A stretch of DNA of 7,058 nt from Planctomycetota bacterium (GCA_026982835.1 JALSGI010000019.1:1-7058), one strand, 5' to 3'. Shown: positions 1 through 6,244, counted from the first letter of the stretch. Numbers and translations are program-made. Notes: a model not told the origin generated them from the sequence alone.

Positions 1-2363
1 TCCCCCGTGGCGGCCAGCCGCAGCTCCAAGAACACATGCTCCTGCCCCAGGTGCACGCTGGCCAAAAGCGCCTGGAGCTTTTCGCCCAGGAAGAGCTGGG
101 CGGGCTTTTGCAACTGGCCGGCCGCTCCTTGCCACAGCTCCTTGCCTCCGGCAAACAGGAAGCTGGGGGCCACCAGCAGGTTGAGCGTCCGTTGGGAGTC
201 GGTCCAGGGGAGCATCTCTTCCATCTCGCGCCGAAGCGGCGGAGGGGCCAGAGCGTTGGCCAGAGCCGATTGCAGCGGGCTTTCTTCCTCTTGGAGCTCC
301 TCCAGCGGTTCCACCGGGGCCACGACCAGTTGCCGGGGTCCGGCCAGGTAATAGCCCCAGCGGCCGGCCACGATCACGTCGCGGGTGCCCACGCGGGCCG
401 TTTCCGCCCCGGAGAGCCGCCCCCGCAGCGCCGTGGCATTCAGCGGCTCGGTGGTGTGGATGACCATCGCCACCCGAGGCGGCTTGCCCGAGGCCCCCTG
501 CAAAAAGCCCACCACGGCCAGCTCGATCCGATCCAGCGGCACGCCGCTGGTCTGGGCCAGGGCGTTCAGGGCGTACTCGGCCCCACTGCCCAGGGTCTCC
601 AGCAGCACCTTGCCCTGGGGATGCCGGAGCAACTGGCCGGGGCGCAGCGAAAGGATCATCTGTACCCCGTTGGGTAGGTACTTCAGCTCCAGCGGCGGTC
701 CGGCCGTGGGCGGGCTCCACATCGGCTCCCCTTGCAGTGTGCGCAGCACCACCGCCCCCGGGGCCGAGCCGGAGGAAGCGCCTTGCTGCGGCTCGCTCTG
801 CGAGTTGCCGCCTTTTTGTCCGGTCGAACTGCTTTTCGGGCCGGAGCCGGTGGAGCCTTGGGATTGCGCCACGTGGTTTCCTTTTTGCGGGGTGCGCTCC
901 GGGGAAGAAGAACCGCCGCCTATGAGCCACATCAGCAGCAGCATCAGCACCAGCACCAAGCCGACGGCCCCTCCGGCGATCAGGACCAGTTTCTGCGAAC
1001 GATCATCCCTGCGGCGCCGGGAGGTCGTGGCGGAGGTGGAAGGGGACTCGGCGGCGAAATCCAACCCCGGCGGCAAGGCTCTTTCGCTAGGTTCCGAAGC
1101 TGCCGAAGCAGTTGCTGGGGGCTGCTGCGGAGTGGAAGAGACGGCAGCCGCCGCGGGAGCTGCCGCAGCCGGAAGGGACACCTCGGGAGGCGCCGCGGGA
1201 GCCGGGGCACTTCCGTAAGCGGGTTGCCCGGCAGCCGGAGCCGACTCCGCCGCCGTGCCCCCGACGGCCACCACCCGTTGCAGCAAGTGCTGCTCGAAGG
1301 CCACGGCCGTGGGCGGCGGAGGGGCCGACTGGGGCCGGGTGGCCGACTCGAACGGACCCAGCGCCTCCACCAGGTGCAACGCCGAAGGATAACGCTGCTG
1401 CGGGTGCTTGTTCAGCAGGGCGTGTACCACCGCGGCCAGTTCTTCGGGCACCTGGGGCCGTTTTTCCCGCAGGGCCGGGGCCGGCGTTTGCAGATGAGCC
1501 TGCACTTTTTCTTCCACCGTGCCCAAAGACCCAAACGGCGGCTCTCCGGCCAGCAGGTGGTATAGCAGGCAGCCCAGCGAGTACAAGTCGCTCCCCGGGC
1601 CGACGTTCTGCCCGGTGATGATCTCCGGGGCCAGGTAGTCGGCCGCCGGCTGGAGCAGCTGCGGCGGACTGTTGGCGTTGGTGGGCGGTCCCAGTGGGTC
1701 GCTGCGCCACAGGGGGAAATAGACCAGTTGGGCATCGCCCTCGGGCCGCAGCAGCACGTTCTGCGGGCGAAGCTCCCCGTGCACTTGCCCGGCCTGGTGC
1801 AGGTGGGCCAGTCCCAGGGCCACGTCCTTGATGATGGAACAGGCCCGATCCACCGTCAGAGACCCTTGCTTGAGCACTTCGGCCAACGACTCCCCACGAA
1901 TCCGCTCCAGCACAAAGAAGCGATACACCCCGGCCGTGACCAGTTCGTAGCAGCGGAGCAGATGGGGGCTGACCACCCCGGCGGCCCAGCCGGTGGCCTG
2001 GGCCAGTTGGGCCAGTTGTTCCGCACCGGGAGCCTGGTTGCTGTCCAGGAACAAGAGCGTGACGCGGTGCTTGGTGGGCAGGTGCAGCGCGCCAAACAGC
2101 GGCACCGGCACCGGCCAGCGCACCTGTTTGGTCACCAGGTAGTCCCCGTAGAAGAACGGCCCAGGCTGCCCGGCCAGCAACACCTTGCCGTGGTAGGCGG
2201 TGATGGCGTTTTGGGCCACCAGCCAGCGGACCAGCACCGCCGCGTCGTCGCGCTTGGCCTGATCTGTGGCGGCAAATTGCTGGCGCAGGCTATCCAGGCG
2301 CTGGCTCTCCACCAGCCCGCTTTGCTGCAACAGCTCCCAAATCCGCTCGGCGGTCAGGCTCAT
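1..2363 (-). CDS. Membrane-anchored protein kinase-like protein (probable pseudokinase), C-terminus beyond window
   Basis: An open frame of 787 codons runs leftward from ATG at 2363 off the window edge. Residues 1-65 are helical, then a kinase-like fold spans about 70-330. Recognisable landmarks are HGELRPQN at 195-202 (catalytic loop position), APE at 245-247 and SDLYSLG with Asp259 (subdomain IX). Key catalytic elements are missing: no Gly-rich loop near 78-92, Leu104 where the VAIK lysine should be, HGE instead of HRD, and no DFG. An Ala/Pro-rich linker (about 335-450) leads to RRRDDR and a transmembrane helix at 459-481. The positive charge on the N-terminal side predicts a cytoplasmic kinase-like domain. 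Outside lie a Ser/Gly/Gln-rich stretch (482-530) and a folded region I do not recognise. Family membership is clear from domain order; loss of phosphotransfer is inferred from motifs. Alternative in-frame starts are ATG at 2375 and 2459, with no clear Shine-Dalgarno for any. Confidence 0.88.
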   Translation of the reverse strand, partial: MSLTAERIWELLQQSGLVESQRLDSLRQQFAATDQAKRDDAAVLVRWLVAQNAITAYHGKVLLAGQPGPFFYGDYLVTKQVRWPVPVPLFGALHLPTKHRVTLLFLDSNQAPGAEQLAQLAQATGWAAGVVSPHLLRCYELVTAGVYRFFVLERIRGESLAEVLKQGSLTVDRACSIIKDVALGLAHLHQAGQVHGELRPQNVLLRPEGDAQLVYFPLWRSDPLGPPTNANSPPQLLQPAADYLAPEIITGQNVGPGSDLYSLGCLLYHLLAGEPPFGSLGTVEEKVQAHLQTPAPALREKRPQVPEELAAVVHALLNKHPQQRYPSALHLVEALGPFESATRPQSAPPPPTAVAFEQHLLQRVVAVGGTAAESAPAAGQPAYGSAPAPAAPPEVSLPAAAAPAAAAVSSTPQQPPATASAASEPSERALPPGLDFAAESPSTSATTSRRRRDDRSQKLVLIAGGAVGLVLVLMLLLMWLIGGGSSSPERTPQKGNHVAQSQGSTGSGPKSSSTGQKGGNSQSEPQQGASSGSAPGAVVLRTLQGEPMWSPPTAGPPLELKYLPNGVQMILSLRPGQLLRHPQGKVLLETLGSGAEYALNALAQTSGVPLDRIELAVVGFLQGASGKPPRVAMVIHTTEPLNATALRGRLSGAETARVGTRDVIVAGRWGYYLAGPRQLVVAPVEPLEELQEEESPLQSALANALAPPPLRREMEEMLPWTDSQRTLNLLVAPSFLFAGGKELWQGAAGQLQKPAQLFLGEKLQALLASVHLGQEHVFLELRLAATG

Positions 2364-2504
2364 GGTTCTTGGCATCCGGCAGGGGGAGTGGCTTGGGTAG
2401 GCCGTAGAGGGTTCCGGTTCTGGGGGCGAGAGCAACTTGCATTCCCCGGGCGTTGCCATCCGCACCACGGTTGGCCCCAAACAAGCAGTGGTTTGTCTTG
2501 TTTT

Positions 2505-2533
2505 AGTTTAATCCTCTTTGCCGGACGTGCCAA
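2505..2533 (-). promoter_or_regulatory. Sigma70-like promoter for the kinase-like gene
   Basis: On the minus strand, TTGGCA (2533-2528) is separated by exactly 17 bp from TAAACT (2510-2505). These match TTGACA at 5 of 6 and TATAAT at 4 of 6 positions. Transcription would start near 2498, giving a leader of about 135 nt before ATG 2363. The area is locally AT-richer than its surroundings. Predicted from consensus and spacing only. Confidence 0.45.
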
Positions 2534-2640
2534 ACGCACCCTCCCCTGTGCCCGCTTCGCCCAGGGGATGCCCGTGCGATTGAGCACAATGGCCCGAGGG
2601 CTCCCCATGCCGTGGAGAACCCGGCACCTTCTTACCCGGC

Positions 2641-2940
2641 GTACGTGTTTAGCGTGCTATCACAAGGTGTGATGTGCCCAAACCATATAGCAAGCCGAAG
2701 GCTTGCCAGCCTGGTAGCCGGTGGTCGTAGCGCAGCGGAGACCACCGGAAAGCGACGGCCATTATCCCACCCCGCACCCCGGCAGGGGTGCCAGAAACAA
2801 GGACCGTTTTGCCCTCTGGCATCCCTTCGGGATGCTCAAGGACAAGGAAAAATGCTGCCTCCCGGGTCTGACGACCCCCGGCTACCAGAGTGCGACGCCT
2901 GCGGCGTCGAACTTCGGTTGCTAGCTGGCTAAACACGTAC
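2641..2940. repeat. 300-bp hairpin block bounded by 13-bp perfect inverted repeats
   Basis: GTACGTGTTTAGC at 2641-2653 is the exact reverse complement of GCTAAACACGTAC at 2928-2940. The match continues imperfectly inward, about 18 of 21. The block contains no plausible gene. The left end (2641-2679) also aligns with the reverse complement of the right end of the repeat copy at 6327-6365, about 30 of 39 positions, so both ends belong to a wider repeat family. The structure resembles a non-autonomous element (MITE-like), but no target-site duplication is visible at the flanks (...CCCGGC and CTGGCT...), so mobility is not shown. Confidence 0.6.
2690..2909. repeat. Array of six hairpins of unrelated sequence
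   Basis: Six inverted repeats follow one another: GCAAGCC 2690-2696 with 2700-2706; CCGGTGGTC 2718-2726 with 2740-2748 (13-nt loop); GCACCCC 2774-2780 with 2785-2791; GCATCCC 2819-2825 with 2829-2835; GGGTC 2864-2868 with 2873-2877; CGACGCC 2893-2899 with 2903-2909. Five have loops of 3-4 nt. Stems differ in sequence, so this is not a tandem or CRISPR-type repeat. None is followed by a T-tract, so they are not intrinsic terminators. Similar modules are, from memory, dispersed in planctomycete genomes; I could not check this. Confidence 0.65.
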
Positions 2941-2953
2941 CTGGCTTCAGGCG

Positions 2954-3078
2954 GCGGAGAAAAATAACGCAATGCACTTATCCAGCTCTCCCCGGGCTAA
3001 AGCCCGGGGCTCGCCGACAAAAATCAACTCTTTTGCTCTGGAAATGCTCCATTTTGTGCTGGCGCGCTAAACACATAC
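2954..3078 (+). repeat. Dispersed 125-bp repeat, copy A
   Basis: This 125-nt stretch aligns end to end with 6241-6365. I count ten substitutions and three small indels (2, 1 and 1 nt) over about 121 aligned columns. It contains a perfect hairpin, CCCCGGGCT 2990-2998 with AGCCCGGGG 3001-3009 and a 2-nt loop, and ends with GCTAAACACATAC (3066-3078), a variant of the inverted repeat that closes the neighbouring block at 2928-2940. Its left end lacks the GTCA hairpin that precedes copy B, so copy A may be truncated or fused to the neighbouring block. Confidence 0.85.
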
Positions 3079-3163
3079 TACCCGGCCGGGCAGGTCGAGA
3101 GATTTTGCCGGAGTTTTGCTCAAGCCACGGCAAGCCAGCCCACTCGCTCACTCCAAGTCCGCG

Positions 3164-3191
3164 TTGACACCCCCGGGCAGCCTGCGATAAA
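3164..3191 (+). promoter_or_regulatory. Sigma70-like promoter for the hydrolase-fold gene
   Basis: A perfect TTGACA (3164-3169) is followed after 16 bp by GATAAA (3186-3191), 4 of 6 matches to TATAAT. Transcription would start near 3198, leaving a leader of about 85 nt to ATG 3283. It lies just downstream of repeat copy A and faces the gene. Predicted by eye from consensus and spacing. Confidence 0.55.
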
Positions 3192-3282
3192 GTCTGCAAG
3201 TGTTTCGTTTCCCCGGGACGGCTTGCGTGGATGTGTGATTGCGGTCCGGAAACCGCCTCTTGCCGAAAAGCCGAAGATCGAC

Positions 3283-4005
3283 ATGGATCGGTGGAAACTT
3301 CCCCCGTTGAGTCTCTCGGAAAGTTCCCCCTCGCTGTCCGCTCCGCTCTTTGCCCAGGATGAATCAGCCCCTTGTTCCTTGTTCGTCCCGATGGGTTACG
3401 AGCCGGGCTACGCCTACCCGGTGCTGGTGTGGTTGCACGGGCCGGGGGCGGACGAGCATCAGCTTCGCCGGATCATGCCCCAGGTGAGCCTGCGCAACTA
3501 CGTGGCCGTGGCCCCACGCGGCACCCGCTGCGCGGCGGAGCAGCAGCGCGGGTTCTGCTGGTCGCCGGAGGTGGTGGATCGGGACCTGGCCGCCCAGCGG
3601 GTGGCCGAAGCCCTTCGCCTGGTGCGAGAACAATACTACGTGCACCCGCAGCGGGTGTTTCTGGCCGGGTACGACACCGGGGGCACCGTGGCCTTGCAAC
3701 TGGCCCTGGCCTGGCCGGAACAGTTTGCCGGGGTGATCTCCATTGCCGGGGCGCTGCCTCGGATGGCCGGGACGCTTCGCCGCTGGCACCAGGTGCGTCG
3801 GCTGCCCATCCTGCTGATCTGTGGCCGCTACAGCCACCGCTACCCCTGCCGCCAGGTGCAGCAGAACCTACAATTGCTCTTCTGCGCCGGACTGGACGTA
3901 ACGGTGCGGGAATACCCTTGCGGGCAGGAGCTGCGCCAGGAGATGCTGGGGGATATGAATCGCTGGATCATGGAGCTTCTTCAACGGCAGCAGGAGACGG
4001 CCTGA
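3283..4005 (+). CDS. Alpha/beta-hydrolase-fold protein lacking the usual catalytic triad
   Basis: The 240-residue protein has the layout and length of the phospholipase/carboxylesterase family: a strand ending in WLHGPGADE (oxyanion region, His52-Gly53), a nucleophile-elbow sequence FLAGYDTGGTVAL around residue 131, then SIAGALP, a late strand LLICGRYSHRYP and YPCGQEL near the C-terminus. Family members normally show GFSQGG, a G-x-x-D-P motif and a GHE motif. Here the aligned positions are Asp131, Ser184 and Gln215, so serine, aspartate and histidine all appear replaced. I therefore do not predict esterase activity; an Asp nucleophile as in dehalogenases is conceivable but would still need a histidine. 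No signal peptide is seen, so it is probably cytoplasmic. ATG 3283 fits the domain start; in-frame TTG 3223 and GTG 3235 are less likely. It is the only gene between its promoter and a terminator. Confidence 0.85.
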   Translation: MDRWKLPPLSLSESSPSLSAPLFAQDESAPCSLFVPMGYEPGYAYPVLVWLHGPGADEHQLRRIMPQVSLRNYVAVAPRGTRCAAEQQRGFCWSPEVVDRDLAAQRVAEALRLVREQYYVHPQRVFLAGYDTGGTVALQLALAWPEQFAGVISIAGALPRMAGTLRRWHQVRRLPILLICGRYSHRYPCRQVQQNLQLLFCAGLDVTVREYPCGQELRQEMLGDMNRWIMELLQRQQETA

Positions 4006-4040
4006 GGAAAACCTCCCCGCCTTGATTCCCCCGCCCCGGT

Positions 4041-4073
4041 AAAACCCCCCTCCCGGCAGGGAGGCGTTTTGTT
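4041..4073 (+). terminator. Intrinsic terminator after the hydrolase-fold gene
   Basis: CCTCCC (4049-4054) pairs with GGGAGG (4059-4064) across a GGCA loop, and AAAAC (4041-4045) can pair with GTTTT (4066-4070), giving an A-tract/T-tract arrangement. The T-rich tail continues as GTTATATTT. It lies 36 bp after the TGA and separates this gene from the ribosomal cluster. Confidence 0.75.
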
Positions 4074-4130
4074 ATATTTGAAGTTTTGTCAGTGCGGGTT
4101 TTCGACGAATTCCCCCGTTACAACCGCATT

Positions 4131-4140
4131 AGGTGGGAGA
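4131..4140 (+). promoter_or_regulatory. Ribosome binding site that sets the GTG start of rpsP
   Basis: AGGTGGGAGA contains GGAG at 4136-4139, seven bases before GTG 4147. The frame is open upstream to about 4069, but that part lies in the terminator tail and leader. The Shine-Dalgarno together with the conserved bS16 N-terminus (MVRIRLKRLG) fixes the start at 4147. Confidence 0.8.
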
Positions 4141-4146
4141 AGTACC

Positions 4147-4512
4147 GTGGTTCGCATTCGGCTGAAACGATTGGGCCGGCGCCACCGGCCGTTTTTCCGC
4201 ATTTGCGTGATGGACGCCCGGGCTCCCCGGGACGGAAAGACCATCGAGGAGCTGGGCACCTATGATCCGATGGTCCCCGACACCGACGCCCGCGTGGTGC
4301 TCAACCGGGAGCGGGTGGCCTACTGGCTTAGCGTGGGGGCGCAACCGACGGAGAAGGTGCGGGTGCTGCTGAAGAAATACGGCCCCAACGGGACACGGGT
4401 CCAGGAGAACGAAGAGGCGTTGAAGCGGCTGCGGCTGCAGCGGCAGCGGCGGCAGGCGCTTGTGCAGGCCAGCTCCGCCCCGCAAGCCAGCGAGCCGACC
4501 ATGCAGGAATAG
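4147..4512 (+). CDS. rpsP: 30S ribosomal protein bS16
   Basis: The 121-residue product begins MVRIRLKRLGRRHRPFFRI and continues with the bS16 hallmarks DARAPRDGK (23-31), IEELGTYDP (33-41) and the LNRERVAYWLSVGAQPTEKV block (52-71). bS16 binds 16S rRNA early in 30S assembly. The conserved core ends near residue 83. A tail of about 38 residues rich in Gln, Arg and Ala (QRQRRQ, then an Ala/Ser/Pro stretch) follows, longer than the compact 80-90-residue form in many bacteria. The start is GTG with a good Shine-Dalgarno. It is the first gene of the translation cluster, with trmD 90 bp downstream and no rimM between them. I see no clear promoter in the short leader (4074-4130); TTGTCA at 4086-4091 is a possible -35 box without a good partner. 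Confidence 0.97.
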   Translation: MVRIRLKRLGRRHRPFFRICVMDARAPRDGKTIEELGTYDPMVPDTDARVVLNRERVAYWLSVGAQPTEKVRVLLKKYGPNGTRVQENEEALKRLRLQRQRRQALVQASSAPQASEPTMQE

Positions 4513-4545
4513 CCCCGGCTGCTGGCTACGCCCGGGAACTCCCCG

Positions 4546-4584
4546 CCCCTTTCCCGCCCCGGCGGCCGAAAGGGGTTTGTTTTT
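4546..4584 (+). terminator. Terminator or attenuator between rpsP and trmD
   Basis: CCCCTTTC (4546-4553) pairs with GAAAGGGG (4568-4575), and inside it CCGCC (4554-4558) pairs with GGCGG (4561-4565) over a 2-nt loop with a CC bulge. The stem is followed at once by TTTGTTTTT (4576-4584). Stem strength and T-tract fit an intrinsic terminator. It begins 33 bp after the rpsP stop and ends 18 bp before trmD, so partial read-through would lower trmD transcription relative to rpsP. Confidence 0.7.
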
Positions 4585-4602
4585 GCTCCCTGGGGAAAAG
4601 CC

Positions 4603-5316
4603 ATGCGGTTCGACATCCTCACCCTGTTCCCGGAAATGTTCTCCGGCTACCTGGGCCAGAGCCTGTTGAAGAAGGCCCAGGACCGCGGGCTGGTGCAGGT
4701 GCACTTGCACAACTTCCGGCACTGGTCCTGGGACCGGGACCGCCGGGTGGACGACCGGCCCTACGGGGGCGGGCCGGGCATGGTGCTGCGGGTGGAGCCG
4801 GTGGTGGAGTGCGTCGAAGACGTGCAAGGGATGGCCCCGGAGCCAGGCCACGTGGTGCTGCTGACGCCCCAGGGCCAGCGGCTCACCCAGTCCCTGGTGG
4901 AGGAGCTGGCCAGGCACCGGCGGCTGATCCTGGTCTGCGGCCGCTACGAGGGGTTTGATGAGCGGGTGCGGCTGATCCTGCGACCGCAGGAGATCTCCAT
5001 CGGCGACTACGTGCTCAACGGCGGCGAGGTGGCCGCGATGGTGGTGGTGGACGCGGTGATCCGCCTGGTGCCGGGGGTGCTGGGCGACGAGGACTCCAGC
5101 AGCCAGGACTCCTTCTCCGGCCCGCTGCGGCTGCTGGAAGGCCCCCAGTACACCCGCCCCCGCGAATACCGCGGCTTGCGGGTGCCGGAGGTGCTGCTCA
5201 GCGGCGACCACGAGGCGATCCGCCGCTGGCGGGAGGAACAAGCTCGCCTCCGCACGCAAAAGCGCCGCCCCGACCTGCTTCCCGGGGTTGACAATCCCGG
5301 GACGGATGAGCCATGA
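4603..5316 (+). CDS. trmD: tRNA (guanine-37-N1)-methyltransferase
   Basis: TrmD transfers a methyl group from S-adenosylmethionine to N1 of G37 in tRNAs with G36, which prevents +1 frameshifting. The 237-residue protein is of family length and carries the SPOUT trefoil-knot motifs in order: MRFDILTLFP at the N-terminus, DDRPYGGGPGM at 50-60, LLTPQG at 86-91, CGRYEGFDERV at 112-122 and SIGDYVLNGGE at 132-142. Glu116, Arg154 and Asp169 coincide with the functional residues of the same number in the E. coli enzyme; Asp169 lies in the QDSF segment of the interdomain linker, followed by GPLRLLEGPQYTRP. The C-terminal tRNA-binding domain is present (VPEVLLSGDHEAIRRWR). The enzyme should be active. 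GGGGA at 4592-4596 is a weak ribosome binding site. trmD sits between rpsP and rplS as in many bacteria, but without rimM. Confidence 0.98.
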   Translation: MRFDILTLFPEMFSGYLGQSLLKKAQDRGLVQVHLHNFRHWSWDRDRRVDDRPYGGGPGMVLRVEPVVECVEDVQGMAPEPGHVVLLTPQGQRLTQSLVEELARHRRLILVCGRYEGFDERVRLILRPQEISIGDYVLNGGEVAAMVVVDAVIRLVPGVLGDEDSSSQDSFSGPLRLLEGPQYTRPREYRGLRVPEVLLSGDHEAIRRWREEQARLRTQKRRPDLLPGVDNPGTDEP

Positions 5317-5317
5317 T
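5288..5317 (+). promoter_or_regulatory. Possible promoter for rplS overlapping the trmD 3' end
   Basis: A perfect TTGACA (5288-5293) is followed after 18 bp by CATGAT (5312-5317), 4 of 6 matches to TATAAT. The TTGACA lies in the loop of a palindrome, TCCCGGG 5280-5286 with CCCGGGA 5296-5302. A start here would leave a leader of about 150 nt before rplS. The 161-bp trmD-rplS gap contains no other clear element. Weak prediction. Confidence 0.3.
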
Positions 5318-5477
5318 TGACGGTTCCTGCCACTTGCTAGCCCTTTGCCCGGCCCAGAAGCCGGTTCTTGCGGCACGCCAGGGGGAAAGGATGCGTGGCC
5401 TTCGGGTACCCCGGCTGCCGACACAATGAATTGAAAACCTTGCAACCTGCCTGCCTTCCGGCCGAAGGACCACAACG

Positions 5478-5924
5478 ATGAGCCAAGAGCTGATCCGCTA
5501 CGTGGAACAAAAATACGCCAAAAAGGACGTGCCCCAGTTCGAGATCGGGGACACGGTCGAGGTGCATACCCGCATCGTCGAGGGAAACAAGGAGCGGGTG
5601 CAGGTGTTCATCGGCACGGTGATCGCCCGCAGCGGCGGCGGGGTGCGGGAGATGTTCACCGTGCGGCGGATCGTCCAGGGAGAGGGCGTGGAGCGGAAGT
5701 TCCCGCTCCACTCCCCCAACATCCTCAAGGTGGTGGTGCGGCGCCACGGGCGGGTGCGTCGGGCCAAGCTGTACTACCTGCGTGATCGGGTGGGCAAGGC
5801 CACGCGGCTGAAAGAACGCTTCAAGCGGAAAAAACAAAAAGTCCAGGTGGCCGGCGAAGAAAACAACAACCAGAACCAGGCCCAATCCGCCCCCCAAGAG
5901 CCTGCTGCCGCCGGGGCCGAATGA
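5478..5924 (+). CDS. rplS: 50S ribosomal protein bL19 with C-terminal extension
   Basis: bL19 sits at the 30S-50S interface. The 148-residue product has the family core: FEIGDTVEVHTRI (21-33), VQVFIGTVIARSG (41-53), GVERKFPLHSPNI (70-82) and the signature VRRAKLYYLRDRVGKATR (93-110). The core ends near 116, the usual family length. A tail of about 32 residues follows, first basic (KRKKQK), then Gln/Asn/Ala/Pro-rich, likely disordered and lineage-specific. AAGGA at 5465-5469, eight bases upstream, is a good Shine-Dalgarno and supports ATG 5478. The gene lies 161 bp after trmD and ends just before a strong terminator, so it is the last gene of the cluster; that long gap and a possible promoter at 5288 allow transcription independent of trmD. 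Confidence 0.97.
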   Translation: MSQELIRYVEQKYAKKDVPQFEIGDTVEVHTRIVEGNKERVQVFIGTVIARSGGGVREMFTVRRIVQGEGVERKFPLHSPNILKVVVRRHGRVRRAKLYYLRDRVGKATRLKERFKRKKQKVQVAGEENNNQNQAQSAPQEPAAAGAE

Positions 5925-5953
5925 TTTCCGCCCCAGCTGCCCCAAGGTGCACG

Positions 5954-5982
5954 CGCTCCCGCCGCCGCGGGAGCGTTTTGTT
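5954..5982 (+). terminator. Intrinsic terminator of the rpsP-trmD-rplS cluster
   Basis: CGCTCCCGC (5954-5962) pairs perfectly with GCGGGAGCG (5967-5975) across a CGCC loop, followed by TTTTGTT (5976-5982). It starts 29 bp after the rplS stop codon. Confidence 0.9.
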
Positions 5983-5993
5983 GCGCCAGGCAG

Positions 5994-6089
5994 TGGGTCT
6001 TGGGCCCTTGGCGAGCCGCGCTCCGTCACCCCGCGGAGCGTGCGCACGTCAGCGTCTGGGTCTTGGGTCTTGAGGAGCCCCGCACGTCA
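5994..6089 (+). repeat. Imperfect direct duplication, 63-bp period
   Basis: Bases 5994-6028 and 6057-6089 share TGGGTCTTGGG, a variable CTT segment, a GAGCC flank and a terminal GTCA, with a 2-nt length difference. Each copy leads into a hairpin with GTCA at or beside the loop. This looks like local duplication of a hairpin module, not coding sequence. Confidence 0.5.
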
Positions 6090-6244
6090 GTGCGGGGAGA
6101 AGCAGCATCGGCGTGCGGCTTGCGCCGTGCGCCTTGCGCCGCAGCTTCCGCACCGAAGCCGGAACAAACGCTAATTCTTGCAACCGGCGAGCCGCCAGCG
6201 TCAGCTGGCGGTTCTCCAGCGAGCCGCGGGCCGTCAGCCCGCGG
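6013..6244 (+). repeat. Family of GTCA-loop hairpins preceded by GAGCC
   Basis: Four hairpins share the frame GAGCC-stem-GTCA-stem: CGCTCCG 6019-6025 with CGGAGCG 6034-6040 (degenerate loop); CCCCGCAC 6078-6085 with GTGCGGGG 6090-6097; CCGCCAGC 6192-6199 with GCTGGCGG 6204-6211; CCGCGGGC 6224-6231 with GCCCGCGG 6237-6244. Stem sequences differ but pairing is kept, while the loop and left flank are conserved. A further degenerate copy is ACGTCAGCGT at 6046-6055. No T-tracts follow, so they are not terminators. Confidence 0.7.

Larger units (their letters stand above)
2364..3282. other. Intergenic region rich in hairpins and repeats
   Basis: This gap between the leftward kinase-like gene and the rightward hydrolase gene holds two outward-facing promoters, an inverted-repeat-bounded hairpin block and one copy of a dispersed repeat, listed separately. 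I see nothing convincing in 2534-2640 or 3079-3163. Several frames of 60-107 codons are open here on both strands, but they read straight through the palindromes and resemble no protein family I know, so I do not call them genes. Confidence 0.75.

Noticed and set aside
2360..2608. Small minus-strand frame overlapping the kinase start by ATGA
   Set aside because: The overlap suggests translational coupling, but the Arg/Lys/Pro-rich product has no recognisable family and runs through the predicted promoter, so its coding status is doubtful.
2690..2909. Possible CRISPR-like array
   Set aside because: The hairpins have different sequences and uneven spacing; there is no constant direct repeat and no cas gene nearby.
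2649..2972. Minus-strand frame of 107 codons across the hairpin block, and plus-strand frame at 2612-2932
   Set aside because: Both read through perfect palindromes and give repeats such as RRRRRR; the DNA structure explains the sequence better than coding does.
3223..3282. TTG start that would lengthen the hydrolase-fold protein by 20 residues
   Set aside because: The extension is not part of the fold and has no Shine-Dalgarno; ATG 3283 fits better, though GTG 3235 cannot be excluded.
4129..5475. Long open frame of 448 codons on the minus strand
   Set aside because: It lies antisense to rpsP and trmD, both unmistakable, and its His/Pro/Leu-rich product is typical of an antisense shadow in GC-rich DNA.
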